From Camarhynchus parvulus (Eukaryota > Chordata > Aves > Passeriformes > Thraupidae): 64,000 nt of DNA. A model generated the notes under the pieces. That model worked only from the letters and a program-made list of their open reading frames with translations, made no database searches and was not told the origin of the DNA. The translations under genes and the position numbers were made by a program. Within the stretch, counting starts at the first letter, position 1. The number at the start of each line of letters is the position of its first letter. Shown in pieces: positions 53,061-64,000 of this stretch. The stretch is taken from contig NC_044576.1 in assembly GCF_901933205.1 (NCBI RefSeq), positions 10,201,024-10,265,023 of the forward strand. Reading direction: 5' to 3'.

Positions 53061-54410
53061 TATTCATGTTTTACATTTGATGTGTGGAACTCAATAGACC
53101 ATTACAAGGTTCAGCTCAGGGTTTTTGGCAGTAGGTCCTTCATTTTTAACTGTCAGTGCTGACGGGCATCTGTGTCTCCTCTAGTTTGCCTCCCTGCCTG
53201 CTACACTCATTTTAGTTAACATAACATTCATTAAAATAACCACTAATCAGCAGCTGAACAGGGCTTGCCTGGCCTGGATACCCTAACCATAAATTACATA
53301 AAACTGCTGTTAAGCATCATTAAGAAAAAGCAAAAACTGTAAGTTACTCTCCAAACTCTCTCTACCCTCAGAAATCCCAGGAGAGGTTGACTGGGAAGTC
53401 CATTTTCTGAAAGCTCTTGCAGGTCCAGCTTCCCTGAGTTTGGTTCTTGAATTCATTCCAGGTGATCCCACTAACCTTGATGGATTTACTCTAGGTCTGC
53501 TGATGGTGCCTCGAAGACATGATCTCATGGCTGCTTCACATTCATCAAAGTCCACAAACAAAAGGGACAGTCCTGCCTTCATTTCTACCTCCTTAGAGCT
53601 GTCTAAAAAACTCATCCTTCTGTTATTCCTACCTACCCAGCCACCCCAAGCTAAATCCTATTCATTTTCACAAGCCACACTGGAAATTAGTTCCAAGCAC
53701 CCACATCAGCTACGATACTTCTGGAGCCACCAGCAGCATGAGGAGCCAGTCCTCTTTGAAACATTTTATGTGATAAAATTTGGTCATTTTTTGCTCTTCA
53801 TTTGCACTAGAGAATACTAGCTGCCAATTCTAGATACTTAGATGAAAAAGCAATGACAAAATCTTACAAGTGTTTCCTTGATCTTAAGCCTCATTCTTTG
53901 GAGCATTGTGATATTTAACTGGACTTCATTATCACCTCACTATTGCTCAGAATAATAGCAATAAGTCTTTAAATGGATTTCTGTTCACTTTAAACAATAG
54001 CCAATTTCTTCTCATACTGCTCTGTATTTTGATCCATGAAAACTACCTGGCAAATGCTTTGTCCATATTAAAGGTGAGCAACATTAAAAATGGTCTGATA
54101 TCACGCTGAAAGCCCACAAAATATTTTCACCTGAAAAACTACAAATCCCCAGAATAGCAGTATATATTTAGTGCAAAGAGAAAGCAGTGGAGAGGACAAG
54201 TTTTGCAGGGGGTGGGCAGTGGTTGTTTCATTTTTTATTTTTTATTGCTGTTCTCAGCAATTTACTTCGCTGGTCACGAGACAACATCCAAAGGTCATAA
54301 TTACTTTGGGCTGGATATGATAAAAATGGCCTCATGATGAAAGGTTTCCTACTCTATAGCTGCTTACATTGTTTTATTGCTTGGCTAATGGCTTATTAAA
54401 ATAAAATTAA

Positions 54411-54429
54411 AAACAAACAAACAAAAAAA
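54411..54429. repeat. (AAAC)n / A-rich tract
   Basis: A short run of aaac units and A, as at 12.6 and 14.5 kb. Confidence 0.8.
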
Positions 54430-57400
54430 CCAACTCTACCAACACTATTACTTAAAAATATTCATTGCACAGAAAACTTCAAATTGAAGTATATGATAAA
54501 TCAGAGAGAAATCTAGACAAATGTTAATGAACTTCTGGGTGAAATTAAGAATGTTAGTTAAGCCTGACTATTTTTTATCAAAATGGGAAAAACTGAAGGA
54601 GGAATGATAGAGCATTTTTTGAAATCTCCATTTAACTGACAGTCCAAAAGAAATTCCTGAGCAAAACAAGTTTGACATCAAGGCCACCCTTCCCCTGAGG
54701 CATTTTGAGCCTCTCTCTCTCTGACACTCTTCAGTCTGAAACTGAGCAAGAAAAGAGCTTTATTCCCTAAAACATTCACTTGCAACACAGGGTACAAAAC
54801 TTCCAGATCTTCTGAGACCTCTGCTTGTGGAAGTAATGGTTGTTACTCCCAAAAGCAGGCAGAGAATCCACAGAAGACTGACCAAAAGCAGCTGAAACAT
54901 TAGCAGTGAACAAGATATTCTTTTGAGAAGTGAGAACTGAACCAGAGTACTGTGTTTTGTATGTGTAAACAATATTATTTTGAGTATGTAAAATATGAAC
55001 ACTACTCCTGGTCTTTCTCTTCCAGCAGGTTTTTTTGAGTAACATTTATTTTGCTATTCTTTTGAGTACAAGACAAAATATTCCCCTTTGTTTGTGGTTT
55101 GGTTTTGTTCTACATTTAAAGCAGAATGTTCAATTCAACTCCCAAATTACTGTTCTGGCATCAAGTACATGAGCCTTTCTCTCTAATTGGAAACTATATA
55201 TTATTATAGGTATTATTAGTCTGCCCAAGTGATTGTCAATTATTTGCATAGACTTACTTGCAGGTTTGTCACCAGCCTGGAGTGACTTTGTATTTGTTGT
55301 CCCAGAAATAAGCTGTGTAAATGCTAAGAATGCAAAGAAGGCCATCTGCTGAAGCACACATGATGGCTGCAGAATAGTTACACCAAAGTATGCAAAAATA
55401 CCCCAGAGCAGCAAAAAGGCAATTTCACTGCTGCTTCAGAGGCTTTCAAGCCTTTTGCTTCCCAGGGAGATCTCTCCTCAGCATTTCCTGGCTTTACACA
55501 CAAGCCTTGTTCTACCTTTCAGTTTATGCAGTTTACTGTGAGCCTCAGTCTTGAGACAATAGCCCCCTTTCAAGATGCAATTTTAAAGAGTCAAAGAAAA
55601 TGAAAGGAAGAAAAATTGAGAAAAAAATAGTCTTGTTGCTGTATTTTGTAGTTTAGTTACTGAACTCATACAAGTCTTAATGAACATATTTTGAGGGGAA
55701 TATAAGTCCAATAGCAATAATAATACTGAGTCCTTGGGAGGATTATAAACAACCAATGCTAATTTTGCATCCATTCTATGACAGCTAGTATTTAAAAATA
55801 TTTTGACTTCACAAACTCCTTTAACAAGATTAATAGGATTGATTTGTTCATATCTTTAATCTGTTCAGCACTTCATTGGTCCATAGGCCAATAAATTCCT
55901 TTTCTCTATCTTCCTTAAATCACTTTTGCCTTGAGATCACAAGTTTGATTTTTTTTTGTAAATAAATTCCATTTCCATACCAGAAACTTGAAAAAAGCCC
56001 AGGACAAATGAGAAGAAATCTTTTATCCTTTTCTTAAAGGACTGATTTTAATACATTAGGAAAATCAGAATTACCATCTGAGTAATGACAATAAATGATC
56101 TTCATTTTCAACCGTTAGGTGGAAATTTATTATTCCAAGAGATATTATAAAGAAAGAGAAAAGGACATTAATAGCTTAGAGTGTGGTTGGCTTTACTCAT
56201 TCCCCTGCTGCAGTGGTATCTGAGGATAAGCCATTTTACCCTTTTGGAATTACAAGAAGGCAGACTTCATAAGATGGATGTACCAGCAGTGACTGATGTA
56301 ACTAATGAGAAAAAGTCACTAAGCATCTCTAGTTTGTATAGATAAAGAAATAGTCTATTTGGGAAGGGTATGGTTTTAGGGCAATTAATCTAATAAAAGG
56401 TATTGATACCTAGAGGTAACCAGCAAAAATAGGAAAAAAAAATGCATCAGGAATGAGAAACTTGTGAATTTCCTTCTCACAGTTCAATTCTCAAATAAGG
56501 TCACACAGCTTATGCACATTGACTTGCATGGTTTCATTCTGTAACGAGTTATTTAATTTTGCAAGCAGATAAACTGACTTATTTTGTCTCAAAGACATAT
56601 GCAGAAGTGGATAAATTTGGTACAGCTCCCCATAACAGTAGATAAACTTATACTCTTGCCCACTCTGTGGTATTTACCAACTTGAGTGCCTTAGAGTTTG
56701 CAGGCTGGTTTGCTCAGTGCATGAGAGACAGTGCTGGATTCCAGGCTTGTCTTACCACCACAGTCCCATTTGCCTATATAGGTTTCTAGGAATTTGCTTG
56801 CAGTAGTCAGAAAAGCTGTGACACTACTCATAAAGTAGATGTTTTGTGTAATTTTAGTTTTACACCTTCATAAATCTGAAACTAAGATATAGTGTAAGAG
56901 CAGTTATAGCAGACCCCATCTCCAATATATCCAATTCCCAGGTGGTTTGATAACACTTTTGAAACACCTGGATGTCCAATATTTTAGCTACCTGCTTGAA
57001 CTTCTGACTAAATTCAGTTTCATGTCATTTAGGTTTCTAATCAGCAGTTTGTCTTTTTAACCATCAATGGCTGCCTGCTGCAGGTTCTTTATCAGTGCAC
57101 AAGCTGTTAACCACTAAAGCATCACTGCAACACATCTTCCTAAACCTAAAAATACTTAGTGAGGGAAGAATTCATTTGGTTTCTTTTAAGCAATGCAGAA
57201 TTTGCTGCACTCAAATGCTATCCTGGCTCTTTAAAAAGCTCGATAGTTTTCCATCAGGTTTAATGTACATTTAATTGGAAAATAATTGTTTCCTTACACA
57301 AATTTCAGCTCAAAACGGAAGCTAAGTTATTTGCAGACAAATAAAGAGACAAGGCCACAGAAAAATCCTGGAGCATGCAGAGAAAACAAACTCAGGCAAG

Positions 57401-59251
57401 CATATGGGTCCTGACATGGGTGCAGAGGGGAAGCATATGGCTATGCTCACAGAAGGGATTCACTGCATCCTGACATGTTTCCAGTAGAAAAAGGAAAGCA
57501 GTTTGAAAACAAGCTGTGCATTTTGTTGCACAGTCATAGAGGCCTCATTCTCTACAATACCTAATATTATATTACTGCAAAGTAAGTGTCAATGACAAGG
57601 AAAATTCTAGAAATAGAGCACTGTGCACTTCTGTCATCTATGTACAGAAGAGAGCAGGCCAGATGTCCACTGGCACCGAGTGACCAGCTCCAGGGAAAGC
57701 AGCAGATAATTTCTGGATGGAAAACAGAAGACAGTTCTCCCCTCAGTTTGACACAAGGCACTGTGATGGGAGGGAACATTGTTTGAACACTGCCAGAATC
57801 TCCAGCTTGCTCCCTGGACAGTTGCACTGATTGGAAACACCGAGATACATGGAATATACTCAGAGAATTTTTTAACTTTTAATGAGATTTCTAGCATGTG
57901 CTGCTGTTTCAATGACTATCTTTTTCTGAATAAACAAATAATTCTCTTCAAAACTGTATTTGTGCAAGTCTTACAACCTCTGGGGACTCTATTATCCAAG
58001 GTGTTATTGCAATACCTAACACAAAGGAAACATCATCAATAAATAAAACATAGTTTTACTAATACTTCAAATTGCACCTCTTTGACATCTGTTTAAATCA
58101 ATTTATATTCAAGTCAGAATTCACAGGTATTTCTATAACATCTTACTGCTGAAATTCAAAGCATTTCAGATTAATTAATGAATGGGAATTTCACAATAAT
58201 CTCTCCCAGATACATTATTTTCATTTTGTAGATGTTAGATTGGGGCACCAATATTAAGAAATATTACTAAAGCACAGTAAAATGCATTGAAGAAGATAGA
58301 TAATCATTTGTATTTCCCAAATTTCAGGCTAAATGTTCAACTGAATAGTTTTTTATTGGGTTTTGCATCTTTCTGATGCAAAGGGGAAAAGATCCTTAAT
58401 TAAATGGTTGAAACTTGAACTGGTTGAGTGTCAGACAGTTTCTCTTCCAGCATACATTACTTGTAATATCTTTATATTCCCTGGAAAAGACAAAGTCTGT
58501 TTGTACAAATATTTACCAGGTTACACTATGCACAAATGCAGCAATTAGAAAAATTGCAAGCTGCTCTATTTAAATATTTTAACCTCATAATAATTCATTG
58601 ATATAATTAACATTAAAAAATAAGAGCAATAGATTACACTAGTGTTACTATTACTGTTTCTACTACTTCCTTTCAGAGAATTAATTATATCCATTATCTT
58701 GCTGCCGTTATGAACCTGTCAGAAGTTTCAGAAGGCAAATCAAATTTTCCTTTAATAATAAAAAATTATCAAGTCTCTAAAGTCTCTAAAGTTCCAGCAG
58801 TACTGCTGTTGTGTAATGGAGTTTTTGAAGCTGTGTATTTCCAACCCAGCCATAATTTCTGGAGTGTGCTGATGGGGAGAGCTGGTTGCTCACAGCAGAG
58901 GGGTCAGGGACAGCTGTGCCCCTCCAGATGCAAACCCAACTCACCCTTCTGGCCAGAGGAGCTGCCTGTGGGGTGCTGTGCCAGGGAAACACTGCCAACA
59001 TTTTTCTTCCTGCATCTGGGAGGATTGCAAAGAAATCCTAAGTTTGGGACTTTTATGTGAAGTCACTTCCAAATACAGAAATTCACATTAAAAGGAGACA
59101 TGAGACCTTGGGATCATTCCCCAAGCCAACAGACCTCAATGGTAAAAACTGGGGGTGTTCATAGGATTGGCTCTAGTGACCCATTTGACAGCAGACAAAT
59201 TCTGACACTCCTCCCTGACAGCACCTGTTGAGAAGGCACTGTTATTTGAGC

Positions 59252-59291
59252 CTTTCTTCAGGAGAGAATGTCAATTCTCTCCTGAAGAAAG
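59252..59291. repeat. Perfect inverted repeat: 18-bp stem, 4-nt loop
   Basis: The left arm, ctttcttcaggagagaat (59252-59269), is exactly complementary to 59274-59291, with the loop gtca between them. Pairing does not continue beyond the stem on either side, so it is shorter than a usual microRNA precursor. A 40-bp near-palindrome without a mismatch is rare by chance in 64 kb. It may reflect a recent template-switch event or a transcribed hairpin. Confidence 0.9.
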
Positions 59292-59661
59292 TAATTATGT
59301 GCTCCTATAGACTTCTAGGGTTTAGTTAAAATACCAGTTTTCTTAGTAACAATTCTAATTTAGAGCACAAAAACAATAGTGTAAACCATTTTATACCTAA
59401 ACTAGCAGTGATTCTGAGATATATGACTTTATTTGGAATTTAACCTGCTTGCAACAAGAGAATTTGGCCTTTTATATGGGTGAAATTTTGTTTGAGATCA
59501 CTATCCATGTGATCCACTACACCCTTACCCCTCCAGGGAAGAATTTAACTGTGTGGATTAGAGAGAAATATGAAGTTAGTTTTACTTTTCAATTCAAATC
59601 AATGAAACTTCAGATACAAATCTAGTTTGCAAAGAAATTGGACACCATTTATGTTTTAAGA

Positions 59662-59711
59662 CCCTGCCTTGATGTTTTTCATTAGACCCCGTGCTGGTGT
59701 TTTTCATTAGA
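59662..59711. repeat. Tandem duplication, two 25-bp units
   Basis: Units 59662-59686 and 59687-59711 share 20 of 25 bases, including an identical 14-base end (tgtttttcattaga). The divergence suggests an older local duplication than the one at 38.6 kb. Confidence 0.85.
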
Positions 59712-60241
59712 GTAGTATGAATGTAGTGCTGCTGCACTTTACCCAGATTTATGGGAATGTCACAGAGCTCAACTTATTACAATTAACATTCCAATTACAT
59801 TTCTAGAAGTATTTTAGAAAGGCCATTTAGAATGCTTTGACAGGAATTTGATGCACAGTTCACTACCACAGCAAATCACACTTGGAAAGAGAGCTGGAAA
59901 TTGTACATGCTTTGAATCTTGCATACTGATTTTGGCTGAGCAGTCACAATGGTTACCTTCCAGAAAATTCAAGAACAAATTGTCAGCGTGTGTTCCACCA
60001 GCCTTCCTTCTCTCTAAGTGGAAAATACAACTCAGCAGACAGAAAGTGGCATGTATGTAATTGTGCTCACATGCACTTCAACCATACAGCAATCTCACTG
60101 ATGTACTCTCCTTACACAGCTCATTTGCAGCCTTGATTGAAAATAATGAAGAACTAACATACACAAAATGCTTTAGAATGTTCTATACCTTATCCTTCAT
60201 GTTGGGCACTTAAATTTGATCTACTGGCTATTATCCCTAAT

Positions 60242-60475
60242 TATATCTCTGGAGCTCAGGAGAAGGTGACACACCCTGAAGTGCACCACAGGACCACGCT
60301 GAGCTCTGCCTTCAGCTCAGCACTGCTGCCAAGCCCCAGAGCTAGGCTGCAGCTGGAGAAGGAGCCCTGGTGATGGGGCAGGCTGTGGAGGGCTGGTGGA
60401 GGCTGTGGCCCGAGGCCAAGGTGGGTGGGCAGGGATGGGGGCTCACCTGTGGGGAGGAGGCTGCACTTGAGTTAC
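60242..60475. other. GC-rich patch left of a CR1 fragment
   Basis: G+C is visibly raised over about 230 bp, with many ctg/cag trinucleotides but few CpGs (two or three). It carries the G-quadruplex motif at 60423-60441. The 68- and 61-codon frames overlapping it run on into the CR1 fragment and are not convincing. It may be a degraded older repeat, but I cannot name it. Confidence 0.4.
60423..60441 (+). other. Canonical G-quadruplex motif with short loops
   Basis: Four G runs of three or more occur in 19 bases: GGG (60423-60425), GGG (60427-60429), GGG (60432-60434) and GGGGG (60437-60441), with loops of 1, 2 and 2 nt. This fits the G3+N1-7 rule and is the only such motif I found. It lies inside a GC-rich patch (about 60250-60475), directly left of a CR1 fragment. 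Short loops usually mean a stable fold. Whether it forms or matters here is unknown. Confidence 0.75.
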
Positions 60476-60555
60476 AGACACACAGTCACAGACTTCTCAG
60501 GCTGGAGAAGACATTTAAGATTGAGTCCAAGTGCTCACCCAGCACTGCTGGCTTT
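60476..60555 (-). mobile_element. CR1 LINE fragment (3' end), diverged, minus orientation
   Basis: The + strand carries gtcacaga, then ggctggagaagacatttaag, attgagtcc and cacccagcactgctgg in the order of the reversed CR1 3' end. About one base in five or six departs from the consensus I remember, so this copy is older than the one at 30.9 kb. It abuts a GC-rich patch to its left that is not itself CR1. Both boundaries are approximate. Confidence 0.75.
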
Positions 60556-63500
60556 GAACACCTGCATGTTTTTTGAGCACTTGAGGCAAAAGAGTTTTGG
60601 CAGAAAGTGAGGAGCTTACAGCCCCAGGAAGGATGAGTGAAAAAGCAACATGGGTTTAGACCTTGCAAGAAACCAGTGATGCAAAGAACAGCTGGAAATT
60701 TGAACAAACTGGGGGGACAGCTCACAAGACATGGAATCTGGAACTTGTTCCTTCTAGTAGCAGGAGAAATTCTCCTAGTCTTCCCTCACATCTGAATGTT
60801 CAGCATCAGTTCAATTCTTGGCAGTTAATAGGAAAGGGAAGAGAGTAAATTTCATGAAAGGAAGCTTAAAATATATCTCAGTTTGTAATGGCCATCAAGA
60901 GCCCTCCTGGTCTCAGCTATCACTTGAGCTTCCAGCCCTAGCATTTTGCATTTTGCCAGCTGCCCCCTTTACTGAGCATACTGGATTTCCTTTCAGTTAG
61001 GAACCAAATCCTAAAACCCCTGCATAATTTCAGGCAGTCTAACAACATCATGCTAAAAACACTTGGAAAATGCTTCATGCACCCAGTTACTTCCCAGTCT
61101 GAATGTTTAAAGGATTTCCCAGCTCAGCCATGGCTTCCCTTTCAGGTACTGATGGTGGCTGCTACCTGCAAAATTCGGTGTATTTGATATTTTCACACAC
61201 GCCTTTGATTATTACCTTCCTTATCATTCTAGTTTTGTTTTTCTTGTTTTTTTTTTTCACTAAATGTGCTTTTAAGAAAATCTTCTAATTCATTATGTGA
61301 AATGATTTTAGCAAGTTTCCAGAATTTGCCTTAGAGCCAACACTTAATTGGAGTCATACCAAATTACATTAGGCCTGATACATAGCATGTGCCTGATATG
61401 CATGGATCATTTCCCCCTTGGCAGTTAACTCTTGGCTGGCATGAGTTAGTGCCACTGAAGATAACAGCACTACCTCGATTTCCAGTTTTTAATGGTGCAT
61501 AAGTTAAAAATAATGCAGTCACCCACTTAGAGCAATACAAAAACACTGCATGATGGTTCAGGCTAAGAGTATTTTATCTTATTCCATTCTGAGCTGGGAT
61601 TCACAGACCCTTTATGAACCATGTTCATAGAACTTAAGTGGTTTAGCTCCTCTCACCACATTATGTATCTGGAACCAAGAGAGGATCTATTCTTACACAG
61701 TGGAAAGTCTGAATGGATGTAAATATTACATGATATAACTCACTTTGAAATCAGGATGTATTTCAGGGGAAATGCCATTCACAGAGATTCTCTAATTGCC
61801 TTAGAGAGCTAAAAGATTGCCCTGTGGATTTCCCCACTCAAAACCTTTGAGTATTTCCTATGATCTGGTGCTTCATTTATTCATGGAAAAACTTAGGAAT
61901 ACTAAGAAAGATCAGTATCAAAATTAGTTTCTAAATTAGACAACAACATAACGAGACGGAATTATTGACGTTATTTAACCTCAGCCCACGAGTCTCACTG
62001 CATGGTCAAGAAGGGCACCTCCATGGTGTGACTGTTTCTGAAGCTCTCTGTCCTGTCCTCCAGCTTTTCTGCCATGCCAGGATGGAACCTGGACCTTTCC
62101 TGTTACTTTTTGTCCAACTTTCACCTTTGTAAAGACATAAACAACAGTGAAGCTTTATTCCTAGCCACTCCTATCACACTGGGAAGTGACACCTGGGGCA
62201 TGCAGCTCCCCCCATCCATCCTCCTGTGGCCTCCTTCCACCAGGAATTTCAGTGCCTGCTGCTGCAGGTCCCCTGCCCTGGCTCTGCTCTAGGAGCTGGC
62301 AAGAGGCCCCACTGAAATCAATGGTGGAATTATTCCTTCATCTGAAGCTCCATATGGCAATATCCAACTGATTGCCAAAAAGAGAAATTATTCACAGCTA
62401 TTAGCAACCTTTTCTCACACCAATTATTTTTTCAGCTGAAATACCTTGTCTTTTTTATTCTTCTGGCTCCCTATAAAACCCAAAGTTATAGTGAAAATCC
62501 ATAAAGGTGTAACATCACATAGGTAATTATACTTTCTTTAGAAGCTAAGATTCACAAATAAACATAATTTGAATGAAGCACTGAGAAATCAAGGTCTCTG
62601 ATTAATCTATTTATATTTAGAAGTCTATGACTGATGTGTTATTTTTTGAATGTCAAAACTTTTTTTATATTAAGGTGAAAATACATGCATATACAAGTAG
62701 CATTCATTATCTCTGGATAATCAGCACAGGAAGAGACCCTGAATGTCAAATTCACCTGGGAAATTAAGAGAGAAAGTTCCAAAGAGAGAGCAAAACAAAT
62801 CAGATATGACAGAGCATGACTGACATCTGATCATGCACTGTTGAGTTTATATCTCAGTAGCAAACAAAAATATAATAAAAGTGCAGCACAGTGTGGAAAG
62901 AAATAGAAAGACTTTTTGTGTTGTGCTAATGAGAACAAATAATCTTTGGAATATAGAACCCAGAGAGAAATGAGTTGAGCCATCCATTATTCAAACAACT
63001 GCCAGCCTAGTCTTAGGAATGGCTTTATGAATACACCAGAAATGTCTGTATTGCCCCTGTTTATCTTGAGATACAACTCACCATAAGTTCCAGTCTTACT
63101 AGGAATGTTATGAGCCAGAATTTGAATTCTGTTTCTAATAGCAATGACATGGGGGATTTAGTGGAAATGCCTGGTAAAAATCTTATAGAAACTGAAGTCC
63201 ATCGGACTGACAGTATGAAAAAGATGTCAGGAAGTTACATTTAAAATACGTTAAGGCTGTTCTTTCTATAGTTTAAGCCATACATTTTTATAGGTTTGTA
63301 TAATAATAATTATAAACCTGATGGCAATATTAAAATTTGTACACTATTTCTAAAAGAATTCACTATTGCAATAAATAAAATTCTATTTGATTATAGATTT
63401 AATAATGAAGTAATAAAGTTTTATCTTTATTCACTGAAATTAATTACTGTGAAGGTATATTTCACAGTTCTTAAATAAGTGTTTAAGAATAAAATTACTA

Positions 63501-64000
63501 TGTGATTGGCATTCAGTCTCTGACATTAGGGTTTTGGGGTTCTGAGTAAAGGAATTTGTTTTTCACTAAGTTCTACAAAGCTGTAGTGCAATGGCAAGAT
63601 TGTAGTTTAGAAAAGAAACAGATAGGAATAAGTAAGTTTTTCCATATGAAGAAAAGCTTTATGAAGCATCTGAGAAATGCCTGTAAATACTGCACCAGTT
63701 TGCAGTTACAGTTTTTGTAACTGCAAATCTCCCAGAAGTTATAAGCTAAATCAATGTTTATTTGCACATGTTATGTGTCTTGCTGGCACTGCAGTGAATA
63801 ATCTTATAACAAAAGGATTTACATGACCCTCTTTTTCATGTCTTCAACTCAGGGAAATGAAGACTCAAGAAAGAAAATGTACTAATCCTTTCATATTGTG
63901 ACATGCACACAACAATAATCATAGGCAGAATAAAATCCAAATCCATAATGCATGCTCACATCACAGTAGGACATGGGCAAAATCTAACAGCATAAATTAA
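60556..64000. other. No gene seen; AT-rich unique sequence to the window end
   Basis: No frame exceeds 79 codons. A modest GC-raised patch at about 62180-62310 carries a ccactgaaatcaatgg phrase of a kind common in ancient sauropsid repeats. The stretch 63240-63480 is extremely AT-rich. Confidence 0.55.

Larger units (their letters stand above)
47931..59251. other. No gene seen; AT-rich unique sequence
   Basis: The longest frames are 126 codons (+, 53440-53820) and 116 codons (+, 58710-59060), without known motifs. Around 58222-58262 a phrase resembling the MIR core (attattttcattttgtagatg) occurs, but it is too short and diverged to call. A (CT)n run of about 12 bases lies near 54713. Confidence 0.55.

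Noticed and set aside
53440..53820. 126-codon plus frame overlapping a 101-codon minus frame
   Set aside because: I briefly considered a retroelement remnant. Neither strand shows reverse-transcriptase, integrase or other retroelement motifs.
58222..58262. MIR-core-like phrase
   Set aside because: About 20 bases of loose similarity to a MIR-type SINE core; too short and too diverged to call by eye.
62308..62330. ccactgaaatcaatgg-type phrase common in old sauropsid repeats
   Set aside because: Short and isolated; could be chance.
1..64000. CRISPR arrays, operons, prokaryotic promoters, rRNA, tRNA and known microRNAs
   Set aside because: No regularly spaced repeats, ribosome-binding-site-led gene clusters, tRNA cloverleaf boxes or familiar microRNA seeds in hairpins were seen. 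CR1 and the ERV LTR place the window in a bird nuclear genome.

Overview
The window looks like a gene-poor stretch of a bird nuclear genome, most likely a passerine. Three short fragments match the 3' end of the avian CR1 LINE family (30871-30996, 47858-47930, 60476-60555). One intact solo LTR (34550-34934) has TG...CA ends, a 6-bp target-site duplication and internal sequence that I recognise as a common zebra-finch-type endogenous retrovirus LTR. The rest is AT-rich single-copy-looking DNA with low interspersed-repeat density. These assignments come from recognition by eye, not from a database search.

No protein-coding gene, rRNA, tRNA or known microRNA can be supported. The longest open frames are 170, 161 and 140 codons. 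They carry no family signature I recognise, often overlap other open frames on either strand, and fall in the size range expected by chance in 64 kb of AT-rich DNA. The window therefore reads as intergenic desert or the inside of a very large intron. Nothing in it identifies the neighbouring gene.

Layout. 1-9.1 kb: AT-rich unique sequence with one homeodomain/octamer-site-rich patch near 3.5 kb. 9.1-9.5 kb: a GC-raised patch. 9.5-23.9 kb: unique sequence with simple repeats, small perfect hairpins and a weakly exon-like patch near 21.5 kb. 23.96-25.32 kb: the most striking structure, a pair of 144-bp inverted arms (137 of 144 positions identical, no gaps) around a 1,067-bp spacer. 26.6 kb: a (TTTTG)n tract. 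30.9-34.9 kb: a CR1 fragment and the solo LTR. 35-46 kb: AT-rich sequence, including a patch dense in ATTA motifs at 36.4-36.6 kb. 46.3-46.5 kb: a small CpG-rich island standing out of the AT-rich background. 47.9-60.5 kb: two further CR1 fragments, a perfect 18-bp stem hairpin at 59.25 kb and a GC-rich patch with a canonical G-quadruplex motif at 60.42 kb. The last 3.4 kb is again AT-rich and featureless.

Because no gene is supported there is no pathway or operon logic to describe. The items most worth following are the long inverted repeat, the isolated CpG-rich island, the perfect hairpin at 59.25 kb and the short-loop G-quadruplex motif.
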